From assembly GCF_036711975.1 (NCBI RefSeq), contig NC_091968.1:4340001-4404000 (forward strand): a stretch of 64,000 nt of DNA, in the 5' to 3' direction. Below are positions 1 through 11,599 of the stretch, piece by piece. Position 1 is the stretch's first letter; each line of letters begins with the position of its first letter. The DNA comes from Onthophagus taurus (taxonomy: Eukaryota > Arthropoda > Insecta > Coleoptera > Scarabaeidae). The notes beneath the pieces are model-generated. The model was not told the origin of the DNA and searched no databases. It was given only the letters and a program-made list of their open reading frames with translations. Position numbers and translations under genes: made by a program.

Positions 1-89
1 CAGGCCAGACTTCGAGAGATGGCCATGTTTTTTAAATTTAGACACAGCTCGGCTCACCATACTTTGGCTAATGAGTTGGCGATCAGGAT

Positions 90-340
90 ATCGTCGGCTT
101 AGTAAGAAAACCACGTAACTCCGTTTCGGAAAATTTTACAGGAGACAGAAAAAACTGGATTTTTTTTAATTTGACAGTCGTGTTAAGTGCTTTTCATTTT
201 AAGATTTGGGCGGAAACTTGTATTTCAATATACGCGCAGTTTTCGGAATTGGTAGATTTAATAATTTGTTGCATAATTACATCAAAATCTTATTTTTGGT
301 AAAAATTGGAGTTACGTGGTTTTCTTACTAAGCCAACGAT
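90..340. mobile_element. Short inverted-repeat element (MITE)
   Basis: The bases at 90-122 and 308-340 are inverted copies of each other over about 33 bp with roughly one mismatch; the core is GGCTTAGTAAGAAAACCACG. The interior is AT-rich and has no ORF. This is the structure of a small non-autonomous DNA transposon. The superfamily cannot be told because no clear target duplication is visible. Confidence 0.7.
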
Positions 341-379
341 GTGTTGTATTAAAGAGGTCAACTACTTACTAAACCAGTT

Positions 380-776
380 TTTGACACTTAGGAAATTGTT
401 TAAAATAATTGATTACCATAGTTACTCATGGCTACTGCTATTTTCATCATTTCAACAAATCTGAAGTACTTAAACTGTAAAGTAATTTTTCTCGAAAATT
501 TTCTTATGTAACCAATATTAATATTGACTGTACTAGATTCAGAAAAAAATCCTCTTTCATATTCCGTAATAAAAATGGGGGATAGCTATTTGAAAAAATA
601 TCGATGACGTCATAACTCGCTTCAAAATAGCGGAAGAAATTTAAAACCTACACCAAACAATTACAAAAAAATTAAATCTTTAGACCCGTTTCAGGGATTT
701 TTCCATAAATCGTTTATAATGATTTTATCGCCTATATCCGTTACTTTACGGACACGCTGTATAGTGATCGTTTGAA
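380..776. mobile_element. Mariner-like non-autonomous element, related to 63058-63320
   Basis: The stretch shares, in inverted orientation, several blocks with the DNA from 63058 onward, including the AGTAATTTTTCTCGAAAATT-like block, a block around CATAGTTACTCATGGCTACT, and an end resembling ATCCGTTACTTT...GCTGTATA. The copies are diverged. The terminal pattern with a TA border suggests a Tc1/mariner-derived element. No coding capacity is seen. Confidence 0.4.
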
Positions 777-844
777 GGACGCTTAAAACCTCGATATAAC
801 GGATCAATACGGGGAACGCAGTGTCCGTTATAGCTCAATAAAAA

Positions 845-1960
845 TATACAAGACTAGCACTAAGACGACTGGTAGGTGGTAAGTAGCGCAAGTTAGCATA
901 AAAATGTTGCATATTTTTATTGAACTAAAACTAGACCAAGAACTAGAATCATTTGGGTCATTCTAGGTATAGTGCTAGTTCTACATAGTGACAGTGTTAC
1001 TGTAAAACTAGAACTAACACTTGATCTAGAACTAGAAACATTCGGATTTAGCCGCAAGTCTCTCAAGACGGCTAAACGCGAATGATTCTAGATCTAGGTC
1101 TTGTGTTAGTTCTAGTGACAGCGCTAGTGTAAAACTAGAGCTAACACTAGACGCATTTAGCCGGCTAAACCCGATATTTTTTAGTTCTAGGTCTAGTGTT
1201 AGTTCTAGTTTTATTTGCTATTAAGCGCTAAATTATTGTCTATTTTTACTGAAATAATAGTAGAACTAACACTAGACCTAGAACTAGTATCATTCGGATT
1301 TTGCTCCACGTCTCTCAAGACGACTAAACCCGAAACTTTTTAGTTCTAGATGTAGTGTTAGTTCTAGTTTTAATTCTTATGCAGCGATAGACCTAGAACT
1401 AGAATCATTCTGGTTTAGCCGTCTTAAGAGACCTACGGCTAAATCCGAATGTTTCTAGTTCTAGGTCTAATGTTAGTTTTAGTGACAGTGCAAGTATAAA
1501 ACTAGAACTAACACTATACCTAGAACTAGAATCATTCGGATTTAGCCGCACGTCTCTCAAGACGGCTAAACCCGAATATTTCTAGTTCTAGGTCTAGTGT
1601 TAGTTCTAGTTTTACTGCAATAAAATTTAGCCGTCTTTAGCGACGTGCGGCTGAACCCAAATGATTCTAGTTCTAGGTATTATAGTGTTAGTTCTACAAA
1701 GTGGCAGTGCTAGTGTAAAACTAGAGCTAATACTATACCTAGAACTAGAATCATTTGGATTTAATCGTCTTTAGCGACGTGCGTCTAAACCCAAATGGTT
1801 CTTGTTCTAGGTATACTGTTAGTTCTACATAGTAACAGTGCTGGTGTAAAACTAGAACTAACACTTGATCTAGAACTAGAATCATTTGGGTTTAGCCATA
1901 TTGAGATACATCTAGTGTTAGTACTAGTTTTAATTGTTTTCAGCGTTAGATTGTGGTATA
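845..1960. repeat. Hairpin satellite array 1
   Basis: This is a degenerate array of the palindromic satellite family found throughout the window. Its building blocks are CTAGAACTAACACTAGACC and its reverse complement, around hairpins of the form ATTCGGGTTTAGCCG / CGGCTAAACCCGAAT. Long open frames on both strands here (Leu/Glu-rich or Ser/Arg-rich) are products of the repeat and not genes. Units are more diverged than in the 19-21.9 kb array. Confidence 0.85.
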
Positions 1961-2184
1961 CTTTTATTGAACGAAGAGTAGAACTAAAACAGGACGTCAC
2001 CTTTTCCTTCGCAAATCTACCCAATGCCTGTATAGTGTGGGCCAAATTGGACACTTTTAAAGGGAAACTCCTCTTTCTATAAGAGATAGAGGAAAAATGA
2101 TATCAGTGTTTCACGCTCGATTTTTATAAGAAACTTAATGGCGAAAACCGCATATCGATATCTCTTACGGTTACAGAGATACAG

Positions 2185-2920
2185 GTGTTTATCAAAAAGG
2201 TGCATTTTCGAAAAGTCGTCATATCTTTTTTCTTATCGATAAAATGCCACTTGGATCATTCCATCGTAGAAGCTGCGGACAAATTCGATATCAAACTTTT
2301 TTGCCTCCCAAGCAACACAACCCATGAGTTACAGCACGTGGACAAATCAGTTTTCAGAGCGTTTGAGTGCTACTGGTATGAAGAAGTATTAAAATACTGA
2401 ACGCAGCATCAAGATAGAAAAATCACCAAACAGAGATTCGGAACATTTTTCTCAAAAGTGTGGGACCAAAGCCCTCACTCAATATTAAAGCGGGATTTGA
2501 ATCTACCAGAATATATCCGTTTGATCCCGCAAAAATTCCCGAAGAAGCTTTTGCATCGGCCTTCTCTTGCTGCGTCTGATGAACACACTGAAGAGAATTT
2601 ATTGACTGCACCAAGCAATCCAACACATTGAAGCATTTCTGAAGCGGATTTCTATAGCAGTGAAGATGATATTCCCTTTTTCAGATCTGCTCAATGAATC
2701 AAGCCCGTTAAAATCAATTACTGATATTCATGACATCCTATCAACTCCAGAGAAGGATTTCAAGTTCAGCAACTGCTTCGAGAAGAGAGCAGAAATGCTA
2801 CTCATACTGAACGTTGGTATTGTTTTGTTTGCGATGAAGACAAAGTCGCCGATATGAGGCTTTGCACCTTCGTGGGCATATTCAACTACACTATGGGAAA
2901 TGTTGCCACTTTCCCACTGA
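2185..2920 (+). pseudogene. Decayed pogo/Tigger transposase, C-terminal half
   Basis: The frame at 2185-2400 contains the end of a DDE domain: a KCHLDHS-like segment, then CLPSNTTHELQHVDKSVF, matching the pogo/Tigger signature (LPxxTTHxLQPLDxxxF). Homology continues after a stop in shifting frames (KFPKKLLHRPSLAASDEHTE near 2540-2590) and to a Cys-containing tail near 2815-2900 (WYCFVCDE). The N-terminal half, the HTH domains and the first catalytic Asp are absent. Frameshifts and stops show it is dead. I infer an insect Tigger-like element. Confidence 0.7.
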
Positions 2921-4239
2921 AAAGAATAAAAAGTATAAGTACAGTTCTACTTGCACGTCGTTTTCTTTGTGTCTACATTATGTTACCTATTAGATAAATA
3001 GGCGATGAAATAAAAAGAAACTTTACCTCATGTATTACACAAGACGAAAAAATTTATGTAAAAAAACCTTATGGTGGCCATATTCTACCCAGGTACCTTA
3101 TGTGATGTTTTCAACTTGTCCTAAATACTTAGCAATACCGATAATTCCAGTTTGCGCTTCTACCAATATAATTTTCTTAGAAATGGCTATGTTAACATTT
3201 TAGGTTTGATTTTGAACTATTTCTTATCCTTGATTAACTTGCACCACATCCTGCCAATTACCTGAAGACAACATTTCCGTAAAAATAAATTCCTTCGTTC
3301 TATCACAAATACAATGAAGCTACTTTGGTAATGTTAGCGATTATTTTAGTAACATAATTTGAAAAATTCGGTTGATGTTCATAACCTTATGACATCAAAG
3401 ATCCTTTATGCCCATTTATTTTTGGTATGGAAGCATTAGTTCCACAACTAATAGAAAGGTGAAACGTTATATGTAATTATTTAGGTTGATTTCTCATTAA
3501 GTATTCATTATTTACCACTTATTCTAGGACGGTCTTCACAACCTCAATTGCTGCCCGGGTACACGTGGAGGAATGAACAAGCCATGCTCATTATGTGTAG
3601 CTGTTAGGATTTTATTACCACAAAACGATGAGAGGATGAAGTGATTGAGGACGCACAACCATTCATTAGCATCAGAACCTGCAAGAGAGAAGTTCTCGAT
3701 CGGCAGTGTTGGAGGCAATAGATATCATCACCAGATACTGCGTTATTCAGCATTAGCAAATGAGCTAAAATCAGCTTAGATATCAAAAACGTTAGTATGG
3801 AATAGAAAGATAAGCTTTTTATGTTCAATATGATTTAGGATATCTAAGGACGGGAGATATAGGGTTGCTATTAGCTATGCAAATATACAGCCTTGGATGC
3901 GTAATTTATCGTTGGACACTAGCTATGTAAATACTGAAAACTTTACGACTTAGATAAAACTTTGCCCATATCTAAAAATTCAAGAAAACTTTTATTATTC
4001 ATTTTTTAAAGTCTTTTCTATCGTTAATGTCTTGCTACAAAAACCTGAAACACCTTGTATTTGTCGCTGTAATAACACAATCTGTTTTTTTTTTAGTTTT
4101 TTTGAAAAATGAAGTGAACTCATAAATTTATGATTCAAAAAAGGATTAAATACATTATTATATTTACTTTTTGTATCACAATTATACCTATATTTTTATT
4201 ATAATAATATTAATCCAAATGTAAACACTCCTAAACGAT
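2921..4239. other. Intergenic stretch with no recognised gene
   Basis: The DNA is AT-rich. A less AT-rich block at about 3530-3730 has overlapping minus-strand open frames of 60 and 74 codons that I do not recognise; it may be a relic of a repeat. I see no inverted ends, tandem repeat or RNA gene here. Confidence 0.4.
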
Positions 4240-4600
4240 TGCATGTGGCGCCATCCCGGATCGAAGCGGTCGTTTCACGAACCGACAGCATCCGAAAACC
4301 TGTTAACCAGGAAAGTTCAGTAGTAAAGGCCGGACTTTCGCGGAAAACGTATCGTCCCTACCGATAAAAAGACAAAACCCCACCGAAATTCACGCAACCC
4401 ACCAAAATCTTCAGGCAAACTTATATAAATATTATTTTTTTAATCCCAACAAATTTTAATTTAATTCAACTTAAACATTTTTACTAATTTCGCATTTTTA
4501 GTATTTTTTCCAATAATTTAGAGGTTAGGAAAATGTATTTAAACATTGGAATCGTGGTGGGTTAACCGCCGGTGACGTCAAGTTTCCGATCGCAGGTGTC
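4240..4600 (+). promoter_or_regulatory. Promoter-like island upstream of a candidate first exon
   Basis: This block is clearly richer in G+C and CpG than its surroundings, notably at 4245-4400 and 4560-4600. It holds a TATA-like TTATATAAAT near 4421 and a perfect palindromic CRE (TGACGTCA) at 4573-4580, only 21 bases before an ATG. The sequence supports a polymerase II promoter or 5' UTR reading rightward. Which gene it serves is inference. Confidence 0.4.
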
Positions 4601-4630
4601 ATGGAAACGAACTCCAAAGAAGAGGAGAGG
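4601..4630 (+). CDS. Candidate first coding exon (10 codons)
   Basis: ATG at 4601 opens a frame METNSKEEER that runs straight into a consensus 5' splice site, GAGAGG|GTAAGT, at 4631. It ends in phase 0. The CpG-rich leader and CRE just upstream support a real start. No acceptor in the alternative-promoter locus fits this phase and stays open: joining to a good acceptor at about 17803 gives a short reading frame that stops near 17896. It may therefore be an upstream ORF on a 5'-UTR exon, or the first exon of a gene not otherwise recognised here. Only the start and donor are seen. Confidence 0.35.
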
Positions 4631-4639
4631 GTAAGTTAC

Positions 4640-5275
4640 TCTATGGAAATGATTTATTTGTTTTCTTTTTTATATGTTTTTTATGAGAACCTTTTTCCCT
4701 TACTTTTTTTGTACCGTCCGGTTTTTAATTAAGTTTTTAAGACTCCTTTTTTGTCCTAAATTTTTTATGGATCGTTTAGACGTTAATATCTCAGTTTTAA
4801 TAGACCATCCCTATTACCATATCAATTATTTAAAAGAATAAGGTCTCCATTTAGCGGCGGCATCGATTTCACATGCATCATTTAAGCGGTAATTGTCAGG
4901 AAATTATTAGTTTTTGATGTGATTGATGGTGTGAATACTAACTATGTAGAAGTATTTAACTATGTAATAATTATTTCTGTTTCATATCCTTATTTCCATA
5001 AATTAAGCAAATCCTTAGTGCTTCACTCCGAAAATATGTGTGTAGATGATATACATTTTAACGACAAAGAGAATATGTTATGCCCGTTTTATGACAAAGA
5101 AGCGAATATGTAAATGGCGTGTACTTTACCTAAAAGGATTAACACGGTCGCAGTATACGGAATACATTAATGTTTTTGAAGTTGCTATAAAATAAAATTA
5201 AGCGTCAGAGATTTTAGTATAAAAATATATAATATAGAGTATATTAACTTACCTCAATTAGAGTCCTAACATTGT
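4640..5275. other. AT-rich stretch, no recognised gene
   Basis: The 64-codon open frame at 4919-5113 has no family signature that I recognise and no supporting codon pattern. If the 4601 exon is real, this is its intron. Confidence 0.3.
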
Positions 5276-5279
5276 TTTA

Positions 5280-5850
5280 GTATTACGCTTTAGCTTTGAA
5301 TGCAGTTACATCGTATGAATAGAGCGCAACAAGTTATGTTAGGGATTTGCTTAGATAGCTTTGTTCTTCCTTTATGCATCCCACAATTTAAATTATCAAT
5401 TTTGCCTTTGTTGCCAAAAGAACGAATTTCAAAGTGCCGGGTTTTATTCTGCCATCTTAAAAAGACATCAACATTTCCATAAAATATCTGCGTTTTCTAC
5501 TTTTTTGCTTTGTTGAATTTCAAAGTGCAGGATGATTCTGTTCTACCATTGTCACCAATGCAACTTCATCAGCATAGAACATTGGCAATATTAAAAATAA
5601 TTCTGCATTGCTAACACTATCTAGATGCCAGCATTTCCACTTAGTATTACATTGTGCTCCACTACAAAAGCGATGTTTCTGAATGTACATCTTTTTTAGT
5701 CATTTACAAACATTGTCAATCACCATGGCAAGTTATACGATTGAGAAGCACAGATGTTACATAGAGAGATGATTTATGAAGTCTCATTTTCAACATATTG
5801 AAATTGTCAGAACTAAAAACATTAAATGACACAATCGCAATTTTGATGCA
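5280..5850. repeat. Dispersed repeat, copy 1 (pair with 10700-11242)
   Basis: Blocks here recur in the same order at 10700-11242: GAATAGAGCGCAACAAGT, ATTTAAATTATCAATTTTGC, AAAGACATCAACATTTCCAT, AACTTCATCAGCATAGAAC, GCATTGCTAACACTATCTAG, and GTCAGAACTAAAAACATTAA. The copies differ by indels. The second copy abuts the Tigger transposase remnant at 9226-10560, so both may be end regions of the same Tigger-type element; that link is inference. Confidence 0.6.
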
Positions 5851-6119
5851 GCACTTGACTAAGCGAAAAATGAACAATGTTGAGAAAAACGAGATTTTCG
5901 TTTTCATCTCTCTAAAACATAAGTCTTCTCAGAATAGACAGGCTCAAACTATTGAAAATTGTATGGTGCCTGTCTATTTGATGACAGCTATTACAAGCAC
6001 AGAAGCCGCTTGGTCAGTCGTTACGTTTTACGATTATACAGGATGGTTCTGTAAGTCGTGGCACAAGTTTAACCACAAATACTAGAGTCAAAATGATGAT
6101 TCGTGTAAACATTTTTGAT

Positions 6120-8090
6120 GAAAATAATCTAGAGTTTGATTTTTATTTTATATAGAATTTAAGTCTAACTAATTTTCATTAAAAATTCTTTAAAATAAGC
6201 CCAAACATGATACGTTTAATTCCAATATTACTCCAGATATAAGCAACTTCCGGTTTGAAATGTCAACGTCATTTTGACATATTCTTAATTTTTATAAAAT
6301 GTCTTAATATTTGTTACAAAAACAAAAATATAATAAAAAAAAAGATAAAAAATTAAGGTTGGTATTAATAATTAAAAATTAAATTGTTTCCACTCATTTT
6401 AAAGGTATTTTTAATAAAGAATACATCATGAAAGAACACCATGAAGTTGTCCATTTGTGTATTATATGATAACTAACTTCAGGTTTAAAATGTCAACCTC
6501 AATATTGACATATTTTTAATCTTCATTAAAAATCCTTTAAAATGAGTACAAACACGACATATTTATCTTCAATATTAATGAAGTTATGGTCAACTTCCGG
6601 TTGAGAATGTCAACGTCAATTTTGACATATTTGTAATCGTCGTGAAAAATCCTTTAAAATGAGTCCAAACATGATACGTTTAATTCCAATATTACTCGAG
6701 ATATAAGCACTTCCGATTTGAAATGTCAATGGCATTTTGACATATTCTTAATTCTTATAAAATGTCTTAATATTTGTTACAAAAACAAAAATATAATAAA
6801 AAAAAGATAAAAAATTAAGGTTGGTATTTTAATAATTAAAAATTAAATTGTTTACACTCATTTTAAAGGTATTTTTAATAAAGAATACATCATGAAAGAA
6901 CACCATGAAGTTGTCCATTTGTCTATTATATGATAACAAACTTCAGGTTTAAAATGTCAACCTCAATTTTGACATATTTGTAACCTTCATTAAAAAACCT
7001 TTAAAATGAGTACAAACACGACATATATATCTTAAATATTAATGAAGTTATGGTCAACTTCCGGTTAAGAATGTCAACGTCAATTTTGACATATTTATAA
7101 TCGTCGTGAAAAATCCTTTAAAATGAGTCCAAACATGATACGTTTAATTCCAATATTACTCGAGATATAAGCAACTTCCGGTTTGAAATGTCAACGTCAT
7201 TTTGACATATTCTTAATTTTTATAAAATGTCTTAATATTTCTTACAAAAACAAAAATATAATAAAAAAAAAGATAAAAAATTAAGGTTGGTATTAATAAT
7301 TAAAAATTAAATTGTTTAGACTCATTTTAAAGGTATTTTTAATAAAGAATACATCATGAAAGAACACCATGAAGTTCTCCATTTGTCTATTATATGATAA
7401 CTAACTTCAGGTTTAAAATGTCAACCTCAATTTTGACATATTTTTAATCTTCATTAAAAATCCTTTAAAATGAGTACAAACACGACATATTTATCTTAAA
7501 TATTAATGAAGTTATCCAAACATGATACGTTTCCTTTCAATATTACTCGAGATATAAGCAATTTCCGGTTTGAAATGTCAATGTCATTTTGACCTATTTT
7601 TAATTTTTATAAAATGTCTTATTATTTTTCACAAAAAAAAATAATAAAAAAAAATAAAAAATTAAGGTTGGTTGGGTTGGTTAAAATTAATATTTAAAAA
7701 TTACATTGCTATCTTCATTGTTGCTAACTTCGGGTTTAATGCTTTTTATTCAAACTTTTTCGTTTTTTGAGAAAAGTGCGTCATGTTTGGACTCATTTTA
7801 AAGATTTTTTAATGAAGATGATAAATATGTCAAAATTGACGTTGACGTTTCAAACCGGAAGTGATTGTGTCTCCATTAATATTAAAGTTAAATATGTCGA
7901 ATTTGGACTCATTTTAAAGGATTTTTTATGAAGTTGATAAATATGTCAAAATTAAAAGTTGAAAGTTCGAAGTTTTTAGTTTTTTGAGATAAATGCGTCA
8001 TGTTTGGACTCACTTTAAAGGTTATTTTATCACGATTACGAATATAATAATAAAATTGTTGTTAAAGTTGACATTGACAACTGAAAGTTT
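6120..8090. repeat. Foldback element with tandem units of about 460 bp
   Basis: Similar units begin near 6237, 6702, 7163 and 7552 (spacings about 465, 460 and 390 bp). Each contains an ACTTCCGGTTTGAAATGTCAA-like start, GTCAACGTCAATTTTGACAT and AAATGAGTCCAAACATGATA. From about 7780 to 7990 the same motifs occur in reverse orientation (TTTGGACTCATTTTAAAG, TTTCAAACCGGAAGTG), so the whole has foldback structure. The motif AAATGAGTCCAAAC also occurs in the array at 56560-57560. There is no coding potential. Confidence 0.75.
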
Positions 8091-8560
8091 TTTCACGACT
8101 AAACCCGAATGTTTCTAGTTCCCGTTGTAGTTTTAGTTCAATAAAAATATACAACATAATTATATCTTATGCTAACTAGCGCTACCTACCGCTGCCACTA
8201 GAACTAACACTAGACCGAGAACTAGAAACATTCATTTTTTCAGTTCCATGTCTCTCAAGATGACTAAACCCGAATGATTCTAGTTTTAGGTCTTGTGTTA
8301 GTTCTAGTGATAGTGCTAGTGTAAAACTAGAACTAACACTAGACCTAGAACTAGAATCATTCGGATTTAGCCGCACGTCTCTCAAGACGGCTAAACCCGA
8401 ATATTTCTAGTTCTAGGTCTAGTGTTAGTTCTAGTGATAGTGCTAGTGTAAAACTAGAATTCACACTAGACCTAGAACTAGAAAATATCTTTTTTTTTAT
8501 TTCTAATTCTAGGTCTATTGTTAGTTCTAGTTTTAGTGCAATAAAAATATGCAACATAGT
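8090..8560. repeat. Hairpin satellite array 2
   Basis: This has the same palindromic family as 845-1960, with inverted CTAGAACTAACACTAGACC blocks around GGCTAAACCCGAAT hairpins. It abuts the dispersed repeat at 8565-9125 directly. Confidence 0.85.
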
Positions 8561-8564
8561 GATA

Positions 8565-9125
8565 TCTTATGCTAACTAGCGCTGTCGTTTGTAAAATAGA
8601 TAAGATGAGAGATGTTAATCTATTTGTAGAGTCTCTCAAGATGGCCAAGGGCCGAAACTAGTTAGACTTAAATTCTATATAAAATAAAAGACAAACTTTT
8701 AATTTTATACTAACATCTAGAAAACGACACTGACCCGAAATTGTAGGTACATCTATTTTTTTTCTTTTGTAGAATTTCTTGGTGTATCTAAGTGTAGTAT
8801 CTAAGTTGGTTCTTAGACGTATGCTGCAAATCAGACTTGAAATCGTATAACGTGATTGTCGCTTAGCTTTATACTTCAAAACAAATGGTATTTTAGGTCT
8901 TTCGGTATTCTACATTTTTTCTAAAATAAGTTACACCTTTACCTACGAGACAACATGAAATCTCTAAAAACGATCAAATGTCGCGTAATCAAGTGATGTA
9001 TAATAATATATATAATAATATATGAATGAAAGACATGAAAACATCTTCATCATGTTTGTCAGAACTCTGTTAATAGTTTTGCATAAATTATTGCATAAAT
9101 GAATACAGTAACAAGATTTGAGTGG
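8565..9125 (-). repeat. Dispersed repeat E, copy 1 (inverted copy at 30925-31545)
   Basis: This block of about 560 bp is nearly identical to the reverse complement of 30925-31545. Shared features include GGCCGAAACTAGTTAGACTT, ACGACACTGACCCGAAATTG and AAACATCTTCATCATGTTTG. In both places it sits against the hairpin satellite. Both copies keep a 68-73 codon open frame (minus strand here, 8658-8879) that encodes the same peptide with only end differences. The peptide has no recognised domain. A shorter relic of one end lies near 11600-11680. Confidence 0.8.
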
Positions 9126-9225
9126 TAAAATTGTTTAATTTGACTTTGTTTTCCTCCTCCTATTGTATGCGGGTACTGAAACTCCTAATAGCCTCTCTGG
9201 CAACTTCCTCGTCAAAGGAATGGTG

Positions 9226-10560
9226 TCAATGGTCTTCATCTCCCACAATCCATTCAAGAATTTCAGATTTTTTAGATTGATGATTCCATGCTACCGATTT
9301 CAACAATTTCTTGTCGAACTTCATTTGATAGCAATCTCTCTTTGAGAATCGACAATGGAACGTCGTCATTTGAATCCCATTCAGTTTCTGAATTTGTGGC
9401 GACTCTAACAGAATCACTATTATCAACTGAATAGCAAAATATATTTTTGCTATTGGATCAGGCAAGAGCTTGTCCCAGGCATTGGCAAGGAAAAACACGG
9501 TGTCCCTCAATGTGATGTTCTTAAGAGCCCGAGAAATGTCATTTTCCCCCATACCTACTACATGGATCAAAAGGCTCTTTAGATAATACAGTTTAGTTAA
9601 TCGTATCACATTTTGGTCTATGGGTTAAATAAGTGAGGTAAAATGGGGTGGCAAAAAGATGGTTATTATTTGACCATAGTCGTTTCTCGACTAATTAAAT
9701 GGCTTTTCCATTAAGATTAATGTCCGCTTGAAATTTCCGAGTCACTTGTACAACAAATGACTCGTGGAACCATTTTACAATTATGGTAGAAGTCATCCAG
9801 GCGTTTTTTGTTACTTAGTATTCAACTGGAAGTCTATCGCAATTAAAAGCTCAAGGATTTGTTGCTTTTCCAATTACATACCATCATTTTAGTTTGTGTG
9901 TGCTATTGCCGTTTGCACAGGCAAGAAAAGTTACTCTCTTTTTCGAAGGTTTTCGCCCTGAGGCTGTTGTTTTTTTGGCATGCACCAAGGTCCTATCAGG
10001 TAGTAATTTCCACAATAATGCAGATTCATCTGCATTGCATATTTGGCAGTAGGTTCAGCTCATTTATTTTCTCGTTGAATTTGCGTAGAAAAGGTTGCAC
10101 GGCAGATGAATCACTAGATAATTTCTCTCCAACCACTATCGATTGACGAATACCATGCCTCTTTTTAAACCAACTTACCCACCCTCTGCTTGCAATAAAT
10201 TTGTTGTCATTATAATATTTAGAGTAAATTCTTTCTCGCTGTAACTGAAACCATTTGTACAATTCATTTTTCATTTCGGTATATTCTGGTTTTCGCAGAA
10301 TTTTCATATGCATTGGTTGAGAAACACAATTTGCAATGTAACTGTAAATACATAAACGCGCCATTAATAAATTACCATTAAATGGAAAAAGAATAATATG
10401 TACCCTATTATTTTATCCTTATCCTCTTTAATATTGGAAAATGTGTGTGCTGACACAATATTTTTCTGCTAGTACTTTACTACTATAACTACTTTTACAA
10501 TTTTTGTAATATCTCCTGTTTTTTTGGCGAGAGTTAAAGTTGTGTGTAGCCATGATTCGG
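9226..10560 (-). pseudogene. Decayed pogo/Tigger transposase
   Basis: Read on the minus strand, 10364-10026 encodes a CENP-B-type HTH region (ELYKWFQLQRERI..., ASRGWVSWFKKRHGIRQ, VGEKLSSD), typical of Tigger/jerky transposases. It runs on in another frame from about 10040 to 9890 into the start of the DDE domain (CNADESALLWKLLP, then a KKRVTFLACANG-like segment). A C-terminal part lies at 9609-9226 (MGENDISRALKNITLRD, FFLANAWDKLL). Stops, frameshifts and a gap between these parts show it is inactive. The first MATHNFNSRQ-like residues near 10550 may be the original N-terminus. Confidence 0.75.
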
Positions 10561-10699
10561 GGACTTCCCTTTTTATGTTCCACACTGTTTCGGATATTCT
10601 CGCTACTATTCAAACACGACGGGAAATCACACATCATACGTTCCGAATTAGGGGATCCGTGGTTAGTCCGAATTACAAGAAACATAATATAAAATTTGC

Positions 10700-11242
10700 A
10701 GTTAATGCTAACTATTGTATAAATAGAGCGCAACAAGTCCCACAATTTAAGTTATCAATTTTGCCTTTATTGCCATTAAAGAACGAATTTCAAAGTGTAG
10801 GATTCTATTCTGTCATCTTAAAAAAGACATCAACATTTCCATAAAATATCAATTGAGAAAATTGCATAGAAACCAGCATCTTCAGTTTATACTTTTTTTA
10901 CTTTGTTAAGATGTGAGTATAGATGGAAGTATGCATCCTTTAATGAAAAAATGAATTGCAAAGTGCAAGATTCAAAGTTGTCTTTTGACTAAGACAACTT
11001 CATCAGCATAGAACCCTCATTGGCAAATATTGAATTTTGCATTGCTAACACTATCTAGAAGCCACAATTTCCAGCAACATAGTATGACAAACATTGTTGT
11101 TTGTTATTTAGTCATTGATGCTAAATTACCATGGTAAGTCACACGATTGAGAACCACAAATGTTACAGTGAGAGAATATTTATGAGATCTTATTCATTTT
11201 CAACATATTGAAATTGTCAGAACTAAAAACATTAAATGATAC
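10700..11242. repeat. Dispersed repeat, copy 2 (pair with 5280-5850)
   Basis: The blocks are the same as in 5280-5850 and in the same order. A MITE with a 9-bp target duplication is inserted at its right end (11243-11565), after which about 10 bases of the repeat resume. Confidence 0.6.
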
Positions 11243-11565
11243 CAAGGACAGTAGAATCTAACAGGACTGCTACATCCATTGTTGTGACAACCTGCCCGCA
11301 AACTACGTCACACCATTTGCCACGCCCAGCTGTTGTTGTGGTCTATGCGTTGCTGTGTATTTGTAGAGGTTATATCGTAGACGTATTCATATTATTTTTA
11401 AAGTTTTATGTTTTTAGACGTATTAATGTCTATCATATAACCTTTAAAAACACAGACAGTTACCAGGCGTGGCAAATACTGTGACGTAGATGGCGGGCAA
11501 CCAACCCGTAGTGGGCTACAAAAATACAATGCATGTAGCAGTCCTGTTAGATTCTACTGTCCTTG
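11243..11565. mobile_element. Mutator-like MITE with perfect ends and 9-bp target duplication
   Basis: The termini are perfect inverted repeats of 33 bp beginning CAAGGACAGTAGAATCTAAC. They are flanked by the 9-bp direct repeat AAATGATAC at 11234-11242 and 11566-11574. The 323-bp interior has no transposase. A 9-bp duplication with these terminal repeats fits the Mutator (MULE) superfamily. Perfect ends suggest a fairly recent insertion. Confidence 0.85.
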
Positions 11566-11599
11566 AAATGATACATATTTCGATGAATTGTTGTTACGA

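Noticed and set aside
3536-3828. Overlapping minus-strand frames of 60 and 74 codons
   Set aside because: No family recognised and no regulatory signals; could be a repeat relic. Not called as a gene.
8182-8557. Overlapping minus-strand frames of 66-67 codons rich in Ser/Arg and Leu/Glu
   Set aside because: They are translations of the palindromic satellite. The same peptides appear wherever the satellite occurs and in several frames.
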